From Agrobacterium leguminum (GTDB lineage: Bacteria; Pseudomonadota; Alphaproteobacteria; Rhizobiales; Rhizobiaceae): DNA of 64,000 bases. The DNA lies in assembly GCF_015704895.1 (NCBI RefSeq), contig NZ_JADQWB010000011.1:113975-177974 (forward strand), in the 5' to 3' direction. Position 1 is the first letter of the stretch, and each line of letters opens with the position of its first letter. Positions 1 to 8,058 of this stretch are shown here, in pieces. A program made the translations under genes and the position numbers. A model generated the notes under the pieces. That model searched no databases and was not told where the DNA came from. It was given only the letters and a program-made list of their open reading frames with translations.

Positions 1-65
1 TTCTCGATGGCGTCGCAGGCAAAAGCATCACCCGCGACGGGATCGTTACCGGGAAAAAAGGACAT
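1..65 (-). CDS. Pirin-family protein, N-terminal fragment
   Basis: Only the first 21 codons are present; the gene runs off the left edge. The start is the ATG read on the minus strand at 65, preceded by a good GAGGAG ribosome binding site 7 bases upstream. The visible peptide begins MSFFPGNDPVAGDAF and then reads ACDAIE. From memory this matches the N-terminus of rhizobial pirin-like cupin proteins, which continue into a metal-binding bicupin. With no cupin motif in view the family is an inference, but the gene start itself is well supported. Confidence 0.5.
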   Translation of the reverse strand, partial: MSFFPGNDPVAGDAFACDAIE

Positions 66-198
66 CGCAAGCTCCTCGTATCGTCTGGCGGGAGTTTAGC
101 ATAACGGAAGGAGAGGGGGAGTATCGGGATGTCGAACGCTGTGTTTGTGCATTGTCACCGGATGCGCGGGAGAGAATTGAACGCGGCTTGACCTACAG

Positions 199-323
199 CC
201 TCCCTCATTCCTGTGCTTGTCACAGGAATCCAGCCGACGCGCGTCTGCGCGGCGATAAGAGTCTTTTCAGCCCAAGGACTTGGTCTGGCTAGATTCCTGT
301 GACAAGCACAGGAATGAGGAGGG
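199..323. repeat. RIME-like palindromic mosaic repeat, family B
   Basis: Two outer arms are near-perfect inverted copies of each other (CCTCATTCCTGTGCTTGTC at the left and its complement at the right). They enclose a central module with a GCGCGTCTGCGCGG stretch and a CAGCCCAAGGACTTGG stretch. The same element occurs at 53527-53650 with its central module inverted. It fills the space between xseB and the pirin gene start and encodes nothing. Confidence 0.8.
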
Positions 324-329
324 AGAAAA

Positions 330-584
330 TCACTCCCCGTCGAGCGGCTCCACACCCTGCGGCTTGCCAGCACGATCGAGGCGAATCTTCTCGATTCGCT
401 TTTCGGCAGCGTTCAACAGCGTTTCGCAGTGCTTTTTCAGGGCTTCGCCGCGCTCATAGATGGCGATGGATTCGTCCAGCGCCACATCTCCGCGTTCCAG
501 GCGTGCGACAATGCTTTCCAGCTCGGCGACGGCTTTTTCGAAGGAATAACCGCTGACATCGGCTGTGTTGGCATTTTCCGTCAT
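330..584 (-). CDS. xseB: Exodeoxyribonuclease VII small subunit
   Basis: XseB is the small subunit of exonuclease VII, a cytoplasmic complex with XseA that degrades single-stranded DNA into oligonucleotides. The 84-residue product has the family length and the typical helical core ([17 protein letters not shown], then [18 protein letters not shown]), followed by a short acidic tail. A TTG at 590 is in frame, but the ATG at 584 fits family starts better and has an AAGGG site upstream. It begins 2 bases after the stop codon of the deacetylase gene, so the two are probably translationally coupled. xseA is not in the window. Confidence 0.93.
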   Translation of the reverse strand: MTENANTADVSGYSFEKAVAELESIVARLERGDVALDESIAIYERGEALKKHCETLLNAAEKRIEKIRLDRAGKPQGVEPLDGE

Positions 585-586
585 GT

Positions 587-1522
587 TCAACCCTTCATCA
601 TTCTCAAAATATGCATGGCTGCCGATTCCGCCAGCCCTTCCAGATCATAACCGCCTTCCAGCAGGCTGACGACCCGGTTCGATGTGTATTTATCCGCCAT
701 TTCCAGAAGCCGGCCCGTTGCCCAGTCGAAATCCTCGCCCACCAGATTGATCTGCGCCAAGGGATCGCGGTGATGCGCGTCGAAACCGGCGGAGATGAGG
801 ATGAGATCGGGTGAAAAATCGGCAATCGCCGGCAGAACCCGCGATTTGAAGGCCTCGCGGAAATATTCGCTGCCGGTGTTGGGCGAAAGCGGGGCGTTGA
901 CGATATTGTTCTTCACGCCGGTTTCGTTTTTGTCGCCGCTCCACGGGTAAAGCGGCATCTGGTGGGTGGAACAGAACAGCACGGAGGTGTCGTTCCAGAA
1001 GATATCCTGCGTGCCGTTACCGTGATGCACGTCCCAGTCGATGATGGCGACGCGCTCTGCGCCGTGCGCCTTCTGCGCATGGCGGGCGGCAATGGCCACA
1101 TTGTTGAAAAGACAGAAGCCCATGGCCTTTGCGGTTTCCGCATGATGGCCGGGCGGGCGGGCCGCGACGAAGACATTGTCGGCAGCGCCGGTAAACACGT
1201 CATCCACCGCCGCCATGGCAGCACCTATGCCGGTTAGCGCCGCCTGCAGACTTTTCGGCGAGACGTAGGTGTCGGCCTCGACGCGGTTGATTTCGCCATC
1301 CTCTTGCGGGATCTGCCGCATGATGGCAAGCAGATGCTCCTCCGGATGCGCCAGCAGCACGGCATCCTCATTCGCCTGCGGCGCTTCTTTGCGTTCCAGC
1401 CGCTCGAAATTCGGGTGTTCGAGCGCGATGTTCAGCGACCGCAGGCGGTCCGGCCGCTCGGGGTGGCCGGATGGCGTGATATGCTCCAGGAAGATCGGAT
1501 GTTCGTATAAACGCGTCGCCAT
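587..1522 (-). CDS. Histone deacetylase-like zinc amidohydrolase
   Basis: A 311-residue member of the histone deacetylase / acetylpolyamine amidohydrolase superfamily, cytoplasmic and zinc-dependent. Visible motifs are RPPGHH (122-127), [10 protein letters not shown] (162-171), GFDAH (246-250) and EGGYDLEGL near the C-terminus. The expected zinc ligands are D164, H166 and D248, all present, so the enzyme should be active. The natural substrate cannot be read from sequence; bacterial members deacetylate polyamines, small amides or protein lysines. The ATG has a GGAGG site. It lies 25 bases after bioY and 2 bases before xseB, as the fourth gene of a bioMNY-deacetylase-xseB transcription unit. 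Confidence 0.9.
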   Translation of the reverse strand: MATRLYEHPIFLEHITPSGHPERPDRLRSLNIALEHPNFERLERKEAPQANEDAVLLAHPEEHLLAIMRQIPQEDGEINRVEADTYVSPKSLQAALTGIGAAMAAVDDVFTGAADNVFVAARPPGHHAETAKAMGFCLFNNVAIAARHAQKAHGAERVAIIDWDVHHGNGTQDIFWNDTSVLFCSTHQMPLYPWSGDKNETGVKNNIVNAPLSPNTGSEYFREAFKSRVLPAIADFSPDLILISAGFDAHHRDPLAQINLVGEDFDWATGRLLEMADKYTSNRVVSLLEGGYDLEGLAESAAMHILRMMKG

Positions 1523-1547
1523 TCTTTTCCTCCCGAAGAAAGTCCGT

Positions 1548-2111
1548 TCAGGCGCGCTGCGGCAGAAGCGGATAACCGGCCATCACGGCACGGCCGGCAA
1601 GGGCCGCGAGCACGGCCTTCAGCGCATCGCCCGGAATGAAGGCGAGCGAACCCATGAAGGCCTTTTCGAAACCGAGCCCGACGACCAGCGCCAGATAGGT
1701 GATGCCGAAAGCATAAAGCACGACCACGCCGCCGATCAGGCTGGCGACGAAGAAACCGATGCCCTGCGCCAGAGCGGACTGGCCGCGATTGACGAGTTTT
1801 TCCGAGAGCGTGCCGGTGACGAAAACCGCCGCGATCCAGCCGATCAGGAAACCCGTCGTCGGCGTGGTGAAAATCGAAAGACCGCCGCGTCCGCCCGAAA
1901 GCACCGGCAGGCCGATGGCGGCAATCAGGATCGTCAGCAGAACCGCCAGCGTGCCGCGCTTCGCACCCAGCACGACACCGGCCAGCATGACGCCGAGCGA
2001 CTGCGCGGTGATCGGCACCGGAATGAAGCCGAGCGTGATCGGCGGCAGAAGCCCGAGTGCGATGATGATGGCGGAAAACAGCGAAATCAGCACAAGGTCG
2101 CGGGTCGTCAT
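1548..2111 (-). CDS. bioY: Biotin ECF transporter S component BioY
   Basis: BioY is the membrane substrate-binding (S) subunit of the energy-coupling factor biotin importer. The 187-residue protein starts MTTRDLVLISLFSA and has about six hydrophobic segments, with the family pattern GxxPPITLGFIPVPITAQSLGVMLAG around residues 25-50. I use the ATG at 2111; a longer in-frame reading back to 2198 would run deep into bioN and add a polar, non-membrane extension. The start lies 31 bases after the bioN stop, and BioM and BioN should supply the energising module. Regulation by BioR is common in this group, but I could not find a convincing BioR box before bioM. Confidence 0.93.
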   Translation of the reverse strand: MTTRDLVLISLFSAIIIALGLLPPITLGFIPVPITAQSLGVMLAGVVLGAKRGTLAVLLTILIAAIGLPVLSGGRGGLSIFTTPTTGFLIGWIAAVFVTGTLSEKLVNRGQSALAQGIGFFVASLIGGVVVLYAFGITYLALVVGLGFEKAFMGSLAFIPGDALKAVLAALAGRAVMAGYPLLPQRA

Positions 2112-2142
2112 GGCTCGGAAACTCCGGATGGTTATCTGGCCG

Positions 2143-2748
2143 TCAGCTTTGGCCTCTGAAACCGCGCGCGTCAATGGCGTCGGCAATGGCATCGGCATCC
2201 TTCAACGTCATAATGACGAGCGGCACGATGATGGTGGCCATCCGCACGGGCAGGCCGCGCGCCCGGTGCGCATCGCGCACCGCATGGTAACGGTTGACGA
2301 TTTCAGGCACGAAACGCACGACGAGCCCGACCGAAAGCCCGATATCGGCGGCCTTCACCAGCCCCAGCCTTTCCAGCGGGGCGGCGGCAAGCGCGATCTC
2401 GTCCATGAATTGCGAAATGCTGACGGTGATGGTGACGGCGGTGGCAAGCAGCGCCAGCGCCGTCAGCCGCAAAAGATTGACACTGGCATCATGGGCCGGA
2501 AGCAGGAGATAGCTGAAGGCGGCGACGAGGAAGATGGTCAGCATCACCGGCCGCAGCCGCAGGCCGATCTCCTTGAAGGGCAGCCGCGTGGCGCCCAGAA
2601 TAAGGGCGGCCAGAACCGTCGCGCATGCGAGAACCAGCAGATCGCGGGTGAGGAACAATGCGATGCTGAAACCCATGAGCGTCAGCAGCTTGAGGCGCGG
2701 CGAGATGCGGTAGAGCCAGCCAGTGCCTTCGACATGCAGCGATTTCAT
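2143..2748 (-). CDS. bioN: Biotin ECF transporter T component BioN
   Basis: This is the transmembrane coupling (T) protein of the biotin ECF transporter, CbiQ/EcfT family. Four to five hydrophobic helices are visible, and the C-terminal half carries the two Ala-Arg-Gly-type coupling motifs AHRARGLP (about residue 162) and AIDARGF (near the end). In this family those helices contact the ATPase. Length (201 aa) is typical. The ATG overlaps the bioM stop codon by 4 bases, indicating translational coupling and stoichiometric production with the ATPase. Confidence 0.93.
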   Translation of the reverse strand: MKSLHVEGTGWLYRISPRLKLLTLMGFSIALFLTRDLLVLACATVLAALILGATRLPFKEIGLRLRPVMLTIFLVAAFSYLLLPAHDASVNLLRLTALALLATAVTITVSISQFMDEIALAAAPLERLGLVKAADIGLSVGLVVRFVPEIVNRYHAVRDAHRARGLPVRMATIIVPLVIMTLKDADAIADAIDARGFRGQS

Positions 2749-3425
2749 CGCGATGCCACCTCCAGATAGCGCGCCACCGCTTCTTCGGGGGCGGCGTCGG
2801 CAACCAGTGCGCCTTCATGGAAAACCAGCACCCGGTCGAAACCCGCAACCAGCGGCAAATCGTGGGTGATGACAACAAGCGCCTGCGACAGCGCCGCCAT
2901 GGTCTTTTCCACGATCGCGCGGTTTTTGAGATCGAGCTGGTTGGTCGGCTCATCGAGAATAAGGATTTGCGGTTCGGTGACCAGAAGCGCCGCCAGCGCC
3001 GCAAGCTGCAATTCGCCGCCGGAAAGCTCATGCGCGCGCCGGTCTTCCAGATGTGCGATGCCGAGCCGGGCAAGGACGGCTTTGGCCCTGGCGTCGGTTT
3101 CCGCCCTGCCGAGGCTGAGCCGCTTCAGCCCGAAGGCGACATCGTCGCGCACGATCGGCAGGATGATCTGGTTCTGCGGATTCTGGAAGATGAAGCCGAC
3201 CGCCTGCAAGACCGCCTTGGCGTCGCTCACGGTGTCGAGGCCGTTTACCGAAACCTTGCCCTCGCTCGGTTTGGTCAGCCCGTTGATCAGCCGGGCAAAG
3301 GTGGTTTTGCCGGAACCATTGAGGCCGATCACGCCGATACGCCGTTCCGTCAATGTCACAGACAGCGGCTGCAGGGCCTGCCGGCCCTCGAAAGCGACGC
3401 CGGCGGCGGTAAAACGGATTTCCAA
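2745..3425 (-). CDS. bioM: Biotin ECF transporter ATPase BioM
   Basis: The ABC ATPase of the BioMNY biotin importer, 226 aa. Walker A is GLNGSGKT (about 35-42), the Q-loop region is FIFQNPQNQI, the signature is LSGGELQ, Walker B is ILILDEPTNQLD, and the switch histidine lies in VVITHD. The QNPxxQ motif after the Q-loop is typical of ECF/CbiO ATPases. It is the first gene of the operon and is followed by bioN and bioY. The 110 bases upstream are AT-richer and should hold the promoter; no clear BioR-type TTATCTATAA box is present. Confidence 0.94.
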   Translation of the reverse strand: MEIRFTAAGVAFEGRQALQPLSVTLTERRIGVIGLNGSGKTTFARLINGLTKPSEGKVSVNGLDTVSDAKAVLQAVGFIFQNPQNQIILPIVRDDVAFGLKRLSLGRAETDARAKAVLARLGIAHLEDRRAHELSGGELQLAALAALLVTEPQILILDEPTNQLDLKNRAIVEKTMAALSQALVVITHDLPLVAGFDRVLVFHEGALVADAAPEEAVARYLEVASR

Positions 3426-3538
3426 GCTTACATCCTCGCGTACTTTTTCCGGTTCTATACCCCGTCATCAGCAGAAGTGAAACAAGGAACAAAAAAAGAA
3501 CATTGCAATCGCGAAAAAGCCGTCATACCTTCTGCTCC

Positions 3539-4735
3539 ATGGTGATCAAGGTTTCAAACGAAGCGGCAAGACGAATTTTTCTGGCGCGGCAGGGGCTTTC
3601 CTCTCCGCCCGGCAAGGCGCTTTCCAAGGATGGCCTGTTGCAGCTCATCACCGATATCGGTTTTGTGCAGGTGGACAGCATCGGCACGGTGGAGCGCGCC
3701 CACCACCAGATTATTTTCTCCCGCAACCAGACCTACAGGCGCGGCCATCTGACCACGCTTTTGGAAAAGGACCGGGCGCTTTTCGAGCACTGGACGCATG
3801 ACGCCTCCATCCTGCCGACGGAATTTTATCCCTATTGGAAACATCGTTTCCGCCGCCGCGAGCCGATCATTCAGGAGCGCTGGCGCAAATGGCACGGCGA
3901 GGGTTTCGATGCTGCTTTCGGCGAAACGCTGGAGCGCATCGCCGCCACCGGCCCGGTTCTGGCACGGGAGCTGAAGGAGGAGGGGCACCAGTCCGGCGGC
4001 TGGTGGAACTGGCATCCCTCCAAGACGGCACTTGAATATCTCTGGCACACCGGCAAGCTCGCGATTGCCGGCCGGGTGAATTTCCAGAAGGTCTATGATC
4101 TCGCCGAACGGGTCATTCCCGGCGAGCATCACGAAACCGAGGTGGAGAACGCCGAATTCGTTGACTGGGCCTGCCGTCAGGCGCTAAAGCGGCTGGGTTT
4201 CGCCACCCATGGCGAAATCGCCGCCTTTTTCGATCTCGTCACCCCGCAGGAGGCGAGGGACTGGGTCAAAAACCATCGCGATGAACTCTGCGAGGTCTCG
4301 CTTCTTTCCAGCGACGGGGACAATGCCCGCGCGTCTTTTGCCTTTGCAGATTTCACCGCTGACCTGACAGACGTGCCGGAACCTTCCGCCCGCGTCCGCG
4401 TCCTCAGCCCCTTCGACCCGCTGCTGCGCGACCGAAACCGCACGGAGCGGCTGTTCGGCTTCTATTACCGCATCGAGGTCTTCGTGCCGGAGCCGAAACG
4501 GCAATATGGCTATTACGTCTTCCCCCTTCTGGAGGGTGACAGGCTGATCGGCCGCATCGACATGAAGGCGGATCGCAAGCGCGGCACGCTGGATGTACGC
4601 CGCCTGTGGCTGGAGCCGAGCGTGCGTGCTTCGGCCGGTCGGCTGGAGAAGCTCGACGCGGAACTGGTGAGGCTGGCGAAGTTTACCGGGGTGGAGAGCG
4701 TGAATTATCTGGAGGGCTGGCGGGAGGAAAAATGA
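3539..4735 (+). CDS. AlkX/YcaQ-type winged-helix DNA glycosylase
   Basis: A 398-residue member of the HTH_42 (YcaQ/AlkZ) family. E. coli YcaQ (AlkX) is a DNA glycosylase that unhooks alkylated bases and interstrand crosslinks. The catalytic loop is GFVQVDSIG, giving Gln44-Val45-Asp46. This is the QxD form associated with AlkX/YcaQ rather than the QxQ form of antibiotic-cluster AlkZ. Tandem winged-helix segments follow, then the conserved C-terminal part LSPFDPLLRDRNRTERLFGFYYRIE. An upstream TTG at 3503 is possible, but the ATG at 3539 fits family starts. No strong ribosome binding site is visible. It is divergent from bioM and probably transcribed alone. Confidence 0.85.
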   Translation: MVIKVSNEAARRIFLARQGLSSPPGKALSKDGLLQLITDIGFVQVDSIGTVERAHHQIIFSRNQTYRRGHLTTLLEKDRALFEHWTHDASILPTEFYPYWKHRFRRREPIIQERWRKWHGEGFDAAFGETLERIAATGPVLARELKEEGHQSGGWWNWHPSKTALEYLWHTGKLAIAGRVNFQKVYDLAERVIPGEHHETEVENAEFVDWACRQALKRLGFATHGEIAAFFDLVTPQEARDWVKNHRDELCEVSLLSSDGDNARASFAFADFTADLTDVPEPSARVRVLSPFDPLLRDRNRTERLFGFYYRIEVFVPEPKRQYGYYVFPLLEGDRLIGRIDMKADRKRGTLDVRRLWLEPSVRASAGRLEKLDAELVRLAKFTGVESVNYLEGWREEK

Positions 4736-4819
4736 GGTCCGTGGCTCTGGGTGTCATGAGAAAGGCGCATCCCACACCCCGTTGTTATCGTCCTTGAGGA
4801 AGCACGGCATTGCCGCTTG

Positions 4820-4943
4820 TTTCTTCTCCCCGCCGGGGAGAAGGTGGCCCGAAGGGTCGGATGAGGGGGCAACGGCAGAGATATGCGGAGAGCTTGCCCC
4901 CTCATCCCGCTGCCGCGGACTTCTCCCCGTCGGGGAGAAGAAA
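4820..4943. repeat. RIME-like mosaic repeat, family A, copy 1
   Basis: Two terminal hairpins of the type TTCTTCTCCCCGNCGGGGAG flank two unequal modules: GGCCCGAAGGGTCGGATGAGG on the left and CCTCATCCCGCTGCCGCGG on the right. The same building blocks occur at 8059-8182 in the opposite orientation and at 61510-61632 in this orientation. It lies between convergent genes (glycosylase and ribB) and could form a long hairpin in transcripts from either side. Confidence 0.85.
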
Positions 4944-4998
4944 CGAGCGGAACCCGCTCGCCTCACAATTGCGCGGTGAAGCTAGACAGCGCTCAAAA

Positions 4999-6099
4999 TC
5001 ACCCGATATCCGTCGCCGAAATCTTGATGCCGAACCCTTCAAGGCCGACATAATGCCGCTCCCGCGTGGTCATCAGCTTGATGGAGCTGATGCCGAGGTC
5101 CTTCAAAATCTGCGCGCCGAGGCCGATTTCCAGCCATTCGTTTTCGCGCGAACGGGCCTGCGCATGCGCCTCATCCGGATCACGGGCCTTGCGTCGTCCG
5201 GCCACCTGGCCGACGCCGACCGAGCCTTCGCGCAGATAGACGATGACGCCGCGGCCTTCTTCGGCGATCTTCTGCATATAATGCCGCACCGGCTGGCGGT
5301 CGCCGAACACATCGTCGGCCACGTTTTCGGGGTGCAGGCGCACGGGAATGTCGATGCCGTCGCGGATATCGCCGAAAATCACCGCCATATGCTGCATCGG
5401 ATCCCAGGGCAGGGAATAGGTCTGCGCCTTGGCGGGTCCGAAGGGCGTCTCGATGGTGAAGGAGGACTCCATCTCCACCAGCGTTTCCTTGCGCTGGCGA
5501 TAGGCGATGAGATCGGCGACCGAAACGTGCTTCATGCCGTGTTTTTCGGCGAAATCCAGCACCTGCGGTCCGCGCATCACCGTGCCGTCGTCATTCACCA
5601 GCTCGCTGATGACGCCGATGGGCGGCAGGCCGGCGAGCCGGCAGAGATCGACCGCCGCTTCGGTATGGCCGGAGCGCATCAAGACGCCGCCCTCGCGGGA
5701 AATCAGCGGGAAGATGTGGCCCGGCCGGGTGAAATCGGAAGCGCCAACATTGGGATTGGCAAGGTTGCGCACCGTGAGCGTTCGGTCATCGGCGGAAATG
5801 CCGGTCGTGGTGCCGTGCTTGAAATCGACGCTGACGGTGAAGGCCGTGGTATGCGCGCTGTCATTTTCCGCCACCATGGCGTTGAGGTTCAGCCGCTTGG
5901 CTTCCTCGCGCGGCATGGGCGCACAGACGATACCGGAGGTGTGGCGCACGATCAGCGCCATTTTCTCGGGCGTGCAGTGAACCGCCGAAATGATCAGATC
6001 GCCTTCGTTCTCACGGTCGTCATCATCGGTCACGACAACGATTTCACCGGCTTCGAAAGCGCGGATGGCGTCCACGACGCGTTTCTGGTCATAGGCCAT
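4999..6099 (-). CDS. ribB: 3,4-dihydroxy-2-butanone 4-phosphate synthase with degenerate GTP cyclohydrolase II-like domain
   Basis: The N-terminal domain (about 1-200) is a complete DHBP synthase, which converts ribulose 5-phosphate to the 4-carbon unit of riboflavin. It has the acidic metal loop TDDDDRENEGD (24-34), TRPGHIFPL (124-132) and RSGHTEAAVDL. The C-terminal domain (about 205-366) aligns with GTP cyclohydrolase II, but at the place of the usual HSECLTGD zinc-binding motif it reads RLHPENVADDVFGD (254-267), with no zinc cysteines. GTP cyclohydrolase activity is therefore unlikely. ATG at 6099 has an AAGGGG site; an upstream in-frame start would add ten residues. It follows aroC on the same strand after 93 bases. 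Confidence 0.92.
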   Translation of the reverse strand: MAYDQKRVVDAIRAFEAGEIVVVTDDDDRENEGDLIISAVHCTPEKMALIVRHTSGIVCAPMPREEAKRLNLNAMVAENDSAHTTAFTVSVDFKHGTTTGISADDRTLTVRNLANPNVGASDFTRPGHIFPLISREGGVLMRSGHTEAAVDLCRLAGLPPIGVISELVNDDGTVMRGPQVLDFAEKHGMKHVSVADLIAYRQRKETLVEMESSFTIETPFGPAKAQTYSLPWDPMQHMAVIFGDIRDGIDIPVRLHPENVADDVFGDRQPVRHYMQKIAEEGRGVIVYLREGSVGVGQVAGRRKARDPDEAHAQARSRENEWLEIGLGAQILKDLGISSIKLMTTRERHYVGLEGFGIKISATDIG

Positions 6100-6115
6100 G
6101 GCGATCCCCTTATTT

Positions 6116-6138
6116 GAGAGCAACGGCACGTTGCTCTC
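6116..6138. other. Perfect inverted repeat between aroC and ribB
   Basis: A 10-base stem with a 3-base loop: GAGAGCAACG, GCA, CGTTGCTCTC. It sits 17 bases upstream of the ribB start codon on the transcribed side. T-rich sequence follows it only on the plus strand, where no gene needs a terminator. On the minus strand it is followed by AAATAAGGGG, which includes the ribB ribosome binding site. It could be an operator or an RNA hairpin affecting ribB expression. It does not resemble an FMN riboswitch, which would be far longer. Confidence 0.5.
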
Positions 6139-6192
6139 CGTTTTTGTTTCGGTATCGGATTTTCCGAAAACCGCTTCGCACTTTTCGGTCCT

Positions 6193-7287
6193 CTACCGGC
6201 GGCCGGTCTGGCCGCGATCCCTCAGATAATGGTCGGCAACGGTGCAGGCGATCATCGCTTCGCCGATGGGCACGGCGCGGATGCCGACGCAGGGGTCATG
6301 GCGGCCCTTGGTGCGCACATCCACATTGTTGCCGTCGGTATCGATGGAAAGACGCTCCGTCAGAATGGAGGAAGTGGGCTTGATGGCGAAGCGGGCGATG
6401 ACAGGCTCGCCGGTCGCGATGCCGCCCAGAATGCCGCCGGCATGGTTGGAGAGGAAGATCGGCTTGCCGTCATTGCCCATGCGCATCTCATCGGCATTTT
6501 CCTCGCCGGAAAGCTCGGCCGAGGCGAAACCTTCGCCGATCTCCACGCCCTTGACGGCGTTGATCGACATCAGGCTGGAGGCGATATCCTGATCGAGCTT
6601 GGCATAGATCGGCGCACCGATGCCGGCCGGAACGCCTTCCGCCACCACTTCGACGACGGCCCCGATGGAGGAGCCGGCCTTGCGGATGCCGTCGAGATAC
6701 TCTTCCCACACCGGCACCATGGCGGCATCCGGGCAGAAGAACGGGTTCTGGTCGACCTGATCCCAATCCCAGTTGTCGCGGTTGATTTTGTGCTTGCCGA
6801 TCTGCACCAGCGCGCCGCGCACGTTGAGGCTCGGCACCACCTTGCGGGCAATCGCACCGGCGGCGACACGTGCCGCTGTCTCACGCGCGGAAGAACGTCC
6901 GCCGCCGCGATAGTCGCGAATACCGTATTTCAGGTCATAGGTGAAATCCGCATGGCCGGGTCGGAAACGCTTGGCGATCTCGCCGTAGTCCTTGGAGCGC
7001 TGGTCGGTATTTTCGATCAGCATGGAGATTGGCGTGCCGGTGGTTATCATCGTCTCGCCGTCCTCATCCAGCATCACGCCGGAGAGAACCTTGACGATGT
7101 CGTCCTCGCGGCGCTGGGTCACGAAACGGCTTTGGCCCGGTTTGCGTTTGTCCATCCAGTGCTGCACCTCGGCAAGGGTGAAGCGAATGCCGGGCGGGCA
7201 GCCATCCACCACGCAGCCAAGTGCAGGCCCGTGGCTTTCTCCCCAGGTGGTAACGCGGAAAAGATGACCGAAACTGTTATGCGACAT
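6193..7287 (-). CDS. aroC: Chorismate synthase
   Basis: AroC converts 5-enolpyruvylshikimate 3-phosphate to chorismate, the last step of the shikimate pathway, using reduced FMN. All family signatures are visible in the 364-residue product: [18 protein letters not shown] near the N-terminus, the FMN-contact segment [29 protein letters not shown] in the middle, and [17 protein letters not shown] toward the C-terminus. It starts [20 protein letters not shown], the standard beginning. ribB lies 93 bases downstream on the same strand, so the FMN-dependent enzyme and a riboflavin biosynthesis gene are neighbours. Confidence 0.97.
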   Translation of the reverse strand: MSHNSFGHLFRVTTWGESHGPALGCVVDGCPPGIRFTLAEVQHWMDKRKPGQSRFVTQRREDDIVKVLSGVMLDEDGETMITTGTPISMLIENTDQRSKDYGEIAKRFRPGHADFTYDLKYGIRDYRGGGRSSARETAARVAAGAIARKVVPSLNVRGALVQIGKHKINRDNWDWDQVDQNPFFCPDAAMVPVWEEYLDGIRKAGSSIGAVVEVVAEGVPAGIGAPIYAKLDQDIASSLMSINAVKGVEIGEGFASAELSGEENADEMRMGNDGKPIFLSNHAGGILGGIATGEPVIARFAIKPTSSILTERLSIDTDGNNVDVRTKGRHDPCVGIRAVPIGEAMIACTVADHYLRDRGQTGRR

Positions 7288-7694
7288 ATTTTCAAAACCG
7301 GAAAACAGGGCGCCTGCGGTGAGCGCCGTTTAAAACAAGCGGATTTGTCTTAGTGGAAAATCCGGGCAAGGCAAAAGCCTTTCTTTCGCCGCGGCGGTAT
7401 AAGTGCGGGACACGGCGTCCTGACTGGAGACACGCATGTCCGTGCCGTCATTCCTGGGGGAGCACAGGGATGAGAGCAACGGGGCGATTCGCGCCCGCCG
7501 GAGACGTTTTTCGAAATGACGAAAATGTAAAAGCGCCGTCGTTTTCCACGTTAATCCGGAGTTTTCCAATATTGCCGGGAAATGCGGTGTAAAAATCACT
7601 AACGGCTTGAACACGATCCCAAATCCGTTCATCAATTGGGCCGAAAATGTCATGGTTGCGGGCAATTTCCGCCACATTCGAAAGGCAATTCTTC
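7288..7694. other. Intergenic region with a degenerate RIME-like arm
   Basis: No credible gene lies in this 407-base stretch. It should hold the aroC promoter (minus) and the promoter of the following small gene (plus). Around 7445-7477 the sequence CCGTCATTCCTGGGGGAGC and the following CACAGGGATGAG form an imperfect inverted repeat. This looks like a decayed single arm of the family B mosaic repeat. Nothing else was recognised. Confidence 0.4.
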
Positions 7695-7997
7695 ATGCAT
7701 GTAAGGTTTTCACGCAAATCCACGAAAGCTAGATCGATGCGTATGATGATTGCCGCCCTTCTGGCCGCCGCCAACCTCCTGATGCCCATCAACGGCTACG
7801 CCCAGAGCGTCGACGTGGAAGGCACGATCAGCAAGATCGATGCGAATGGGCTGAGCATTACGCTCAACGACGGCAAGACCTATCGCGTGCCGGAAGAGTT
7901 CAATTTCGAAGGCCTGAAAGCGGGCGTGAAGGTCGTGGTTTTCTACACGGAAGTGGATGGGAAACGCGTGGTCGACGATCTTCAGGTCGTGCAGTAA
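7695..7997 (+). CDS. DUF1344-family small periplasmic protein
   Basis: A small exported protein of unknown function. After a positively charged and then hydrophobic leader (cleavage likely after GYAQ) the mature part is about 63 residues: SVDVEGTISKIDANGLSITL, then a beta-rich segment with LKAGVKVVVFY. This matches the rhizobial DUF1344 family, probably an OB-like fold. Two starts compete. ATG at 7695 has an AAAGG site 9 bases upstream; ATG at 7737 gives a shorter, more typical signal peptide (MRMMIAALLAAANLLMPING) but has no clear ribosome site. I use 7695. It stands alone between aroC (divergent) and a mosaic repeat. Confidence 0.75.
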   Translation: MHVRFSRKSTKARSMRMMIAALLAAANLLMPINGYAQSVDVEGTISKIDANGLSITLNDGKTYRVPEEFNFEGLKAGVKVVVFYTEVDGKRVVDDLQVVQ

Positions 7998-8058
7998 GCA
8001 CCAGCCCTTACTCAGCCCTTATGCCAAACCTCCGTTGTGAAACGAGCGTTTGCATCCG

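Noticed and set aside
3426..3538. A BioR operator before bioM
   Set aside because: No sequence close to TTATCTATAA is present; the nearest match shares too few positions to claim.
4810..6117. A 435-codon open frame on the plus strand across ribB and a repeat
   Set aside because: It begins inside a mosaic repeat and is antisense to a clear DHBP synthase; no family features.
6100..6192. An FMN riboswitch before ribB
   Set aside because: The gap after aroC is only 93 bases and lacks the conserved multi-stem RFN element; only a single short hairpin is present.
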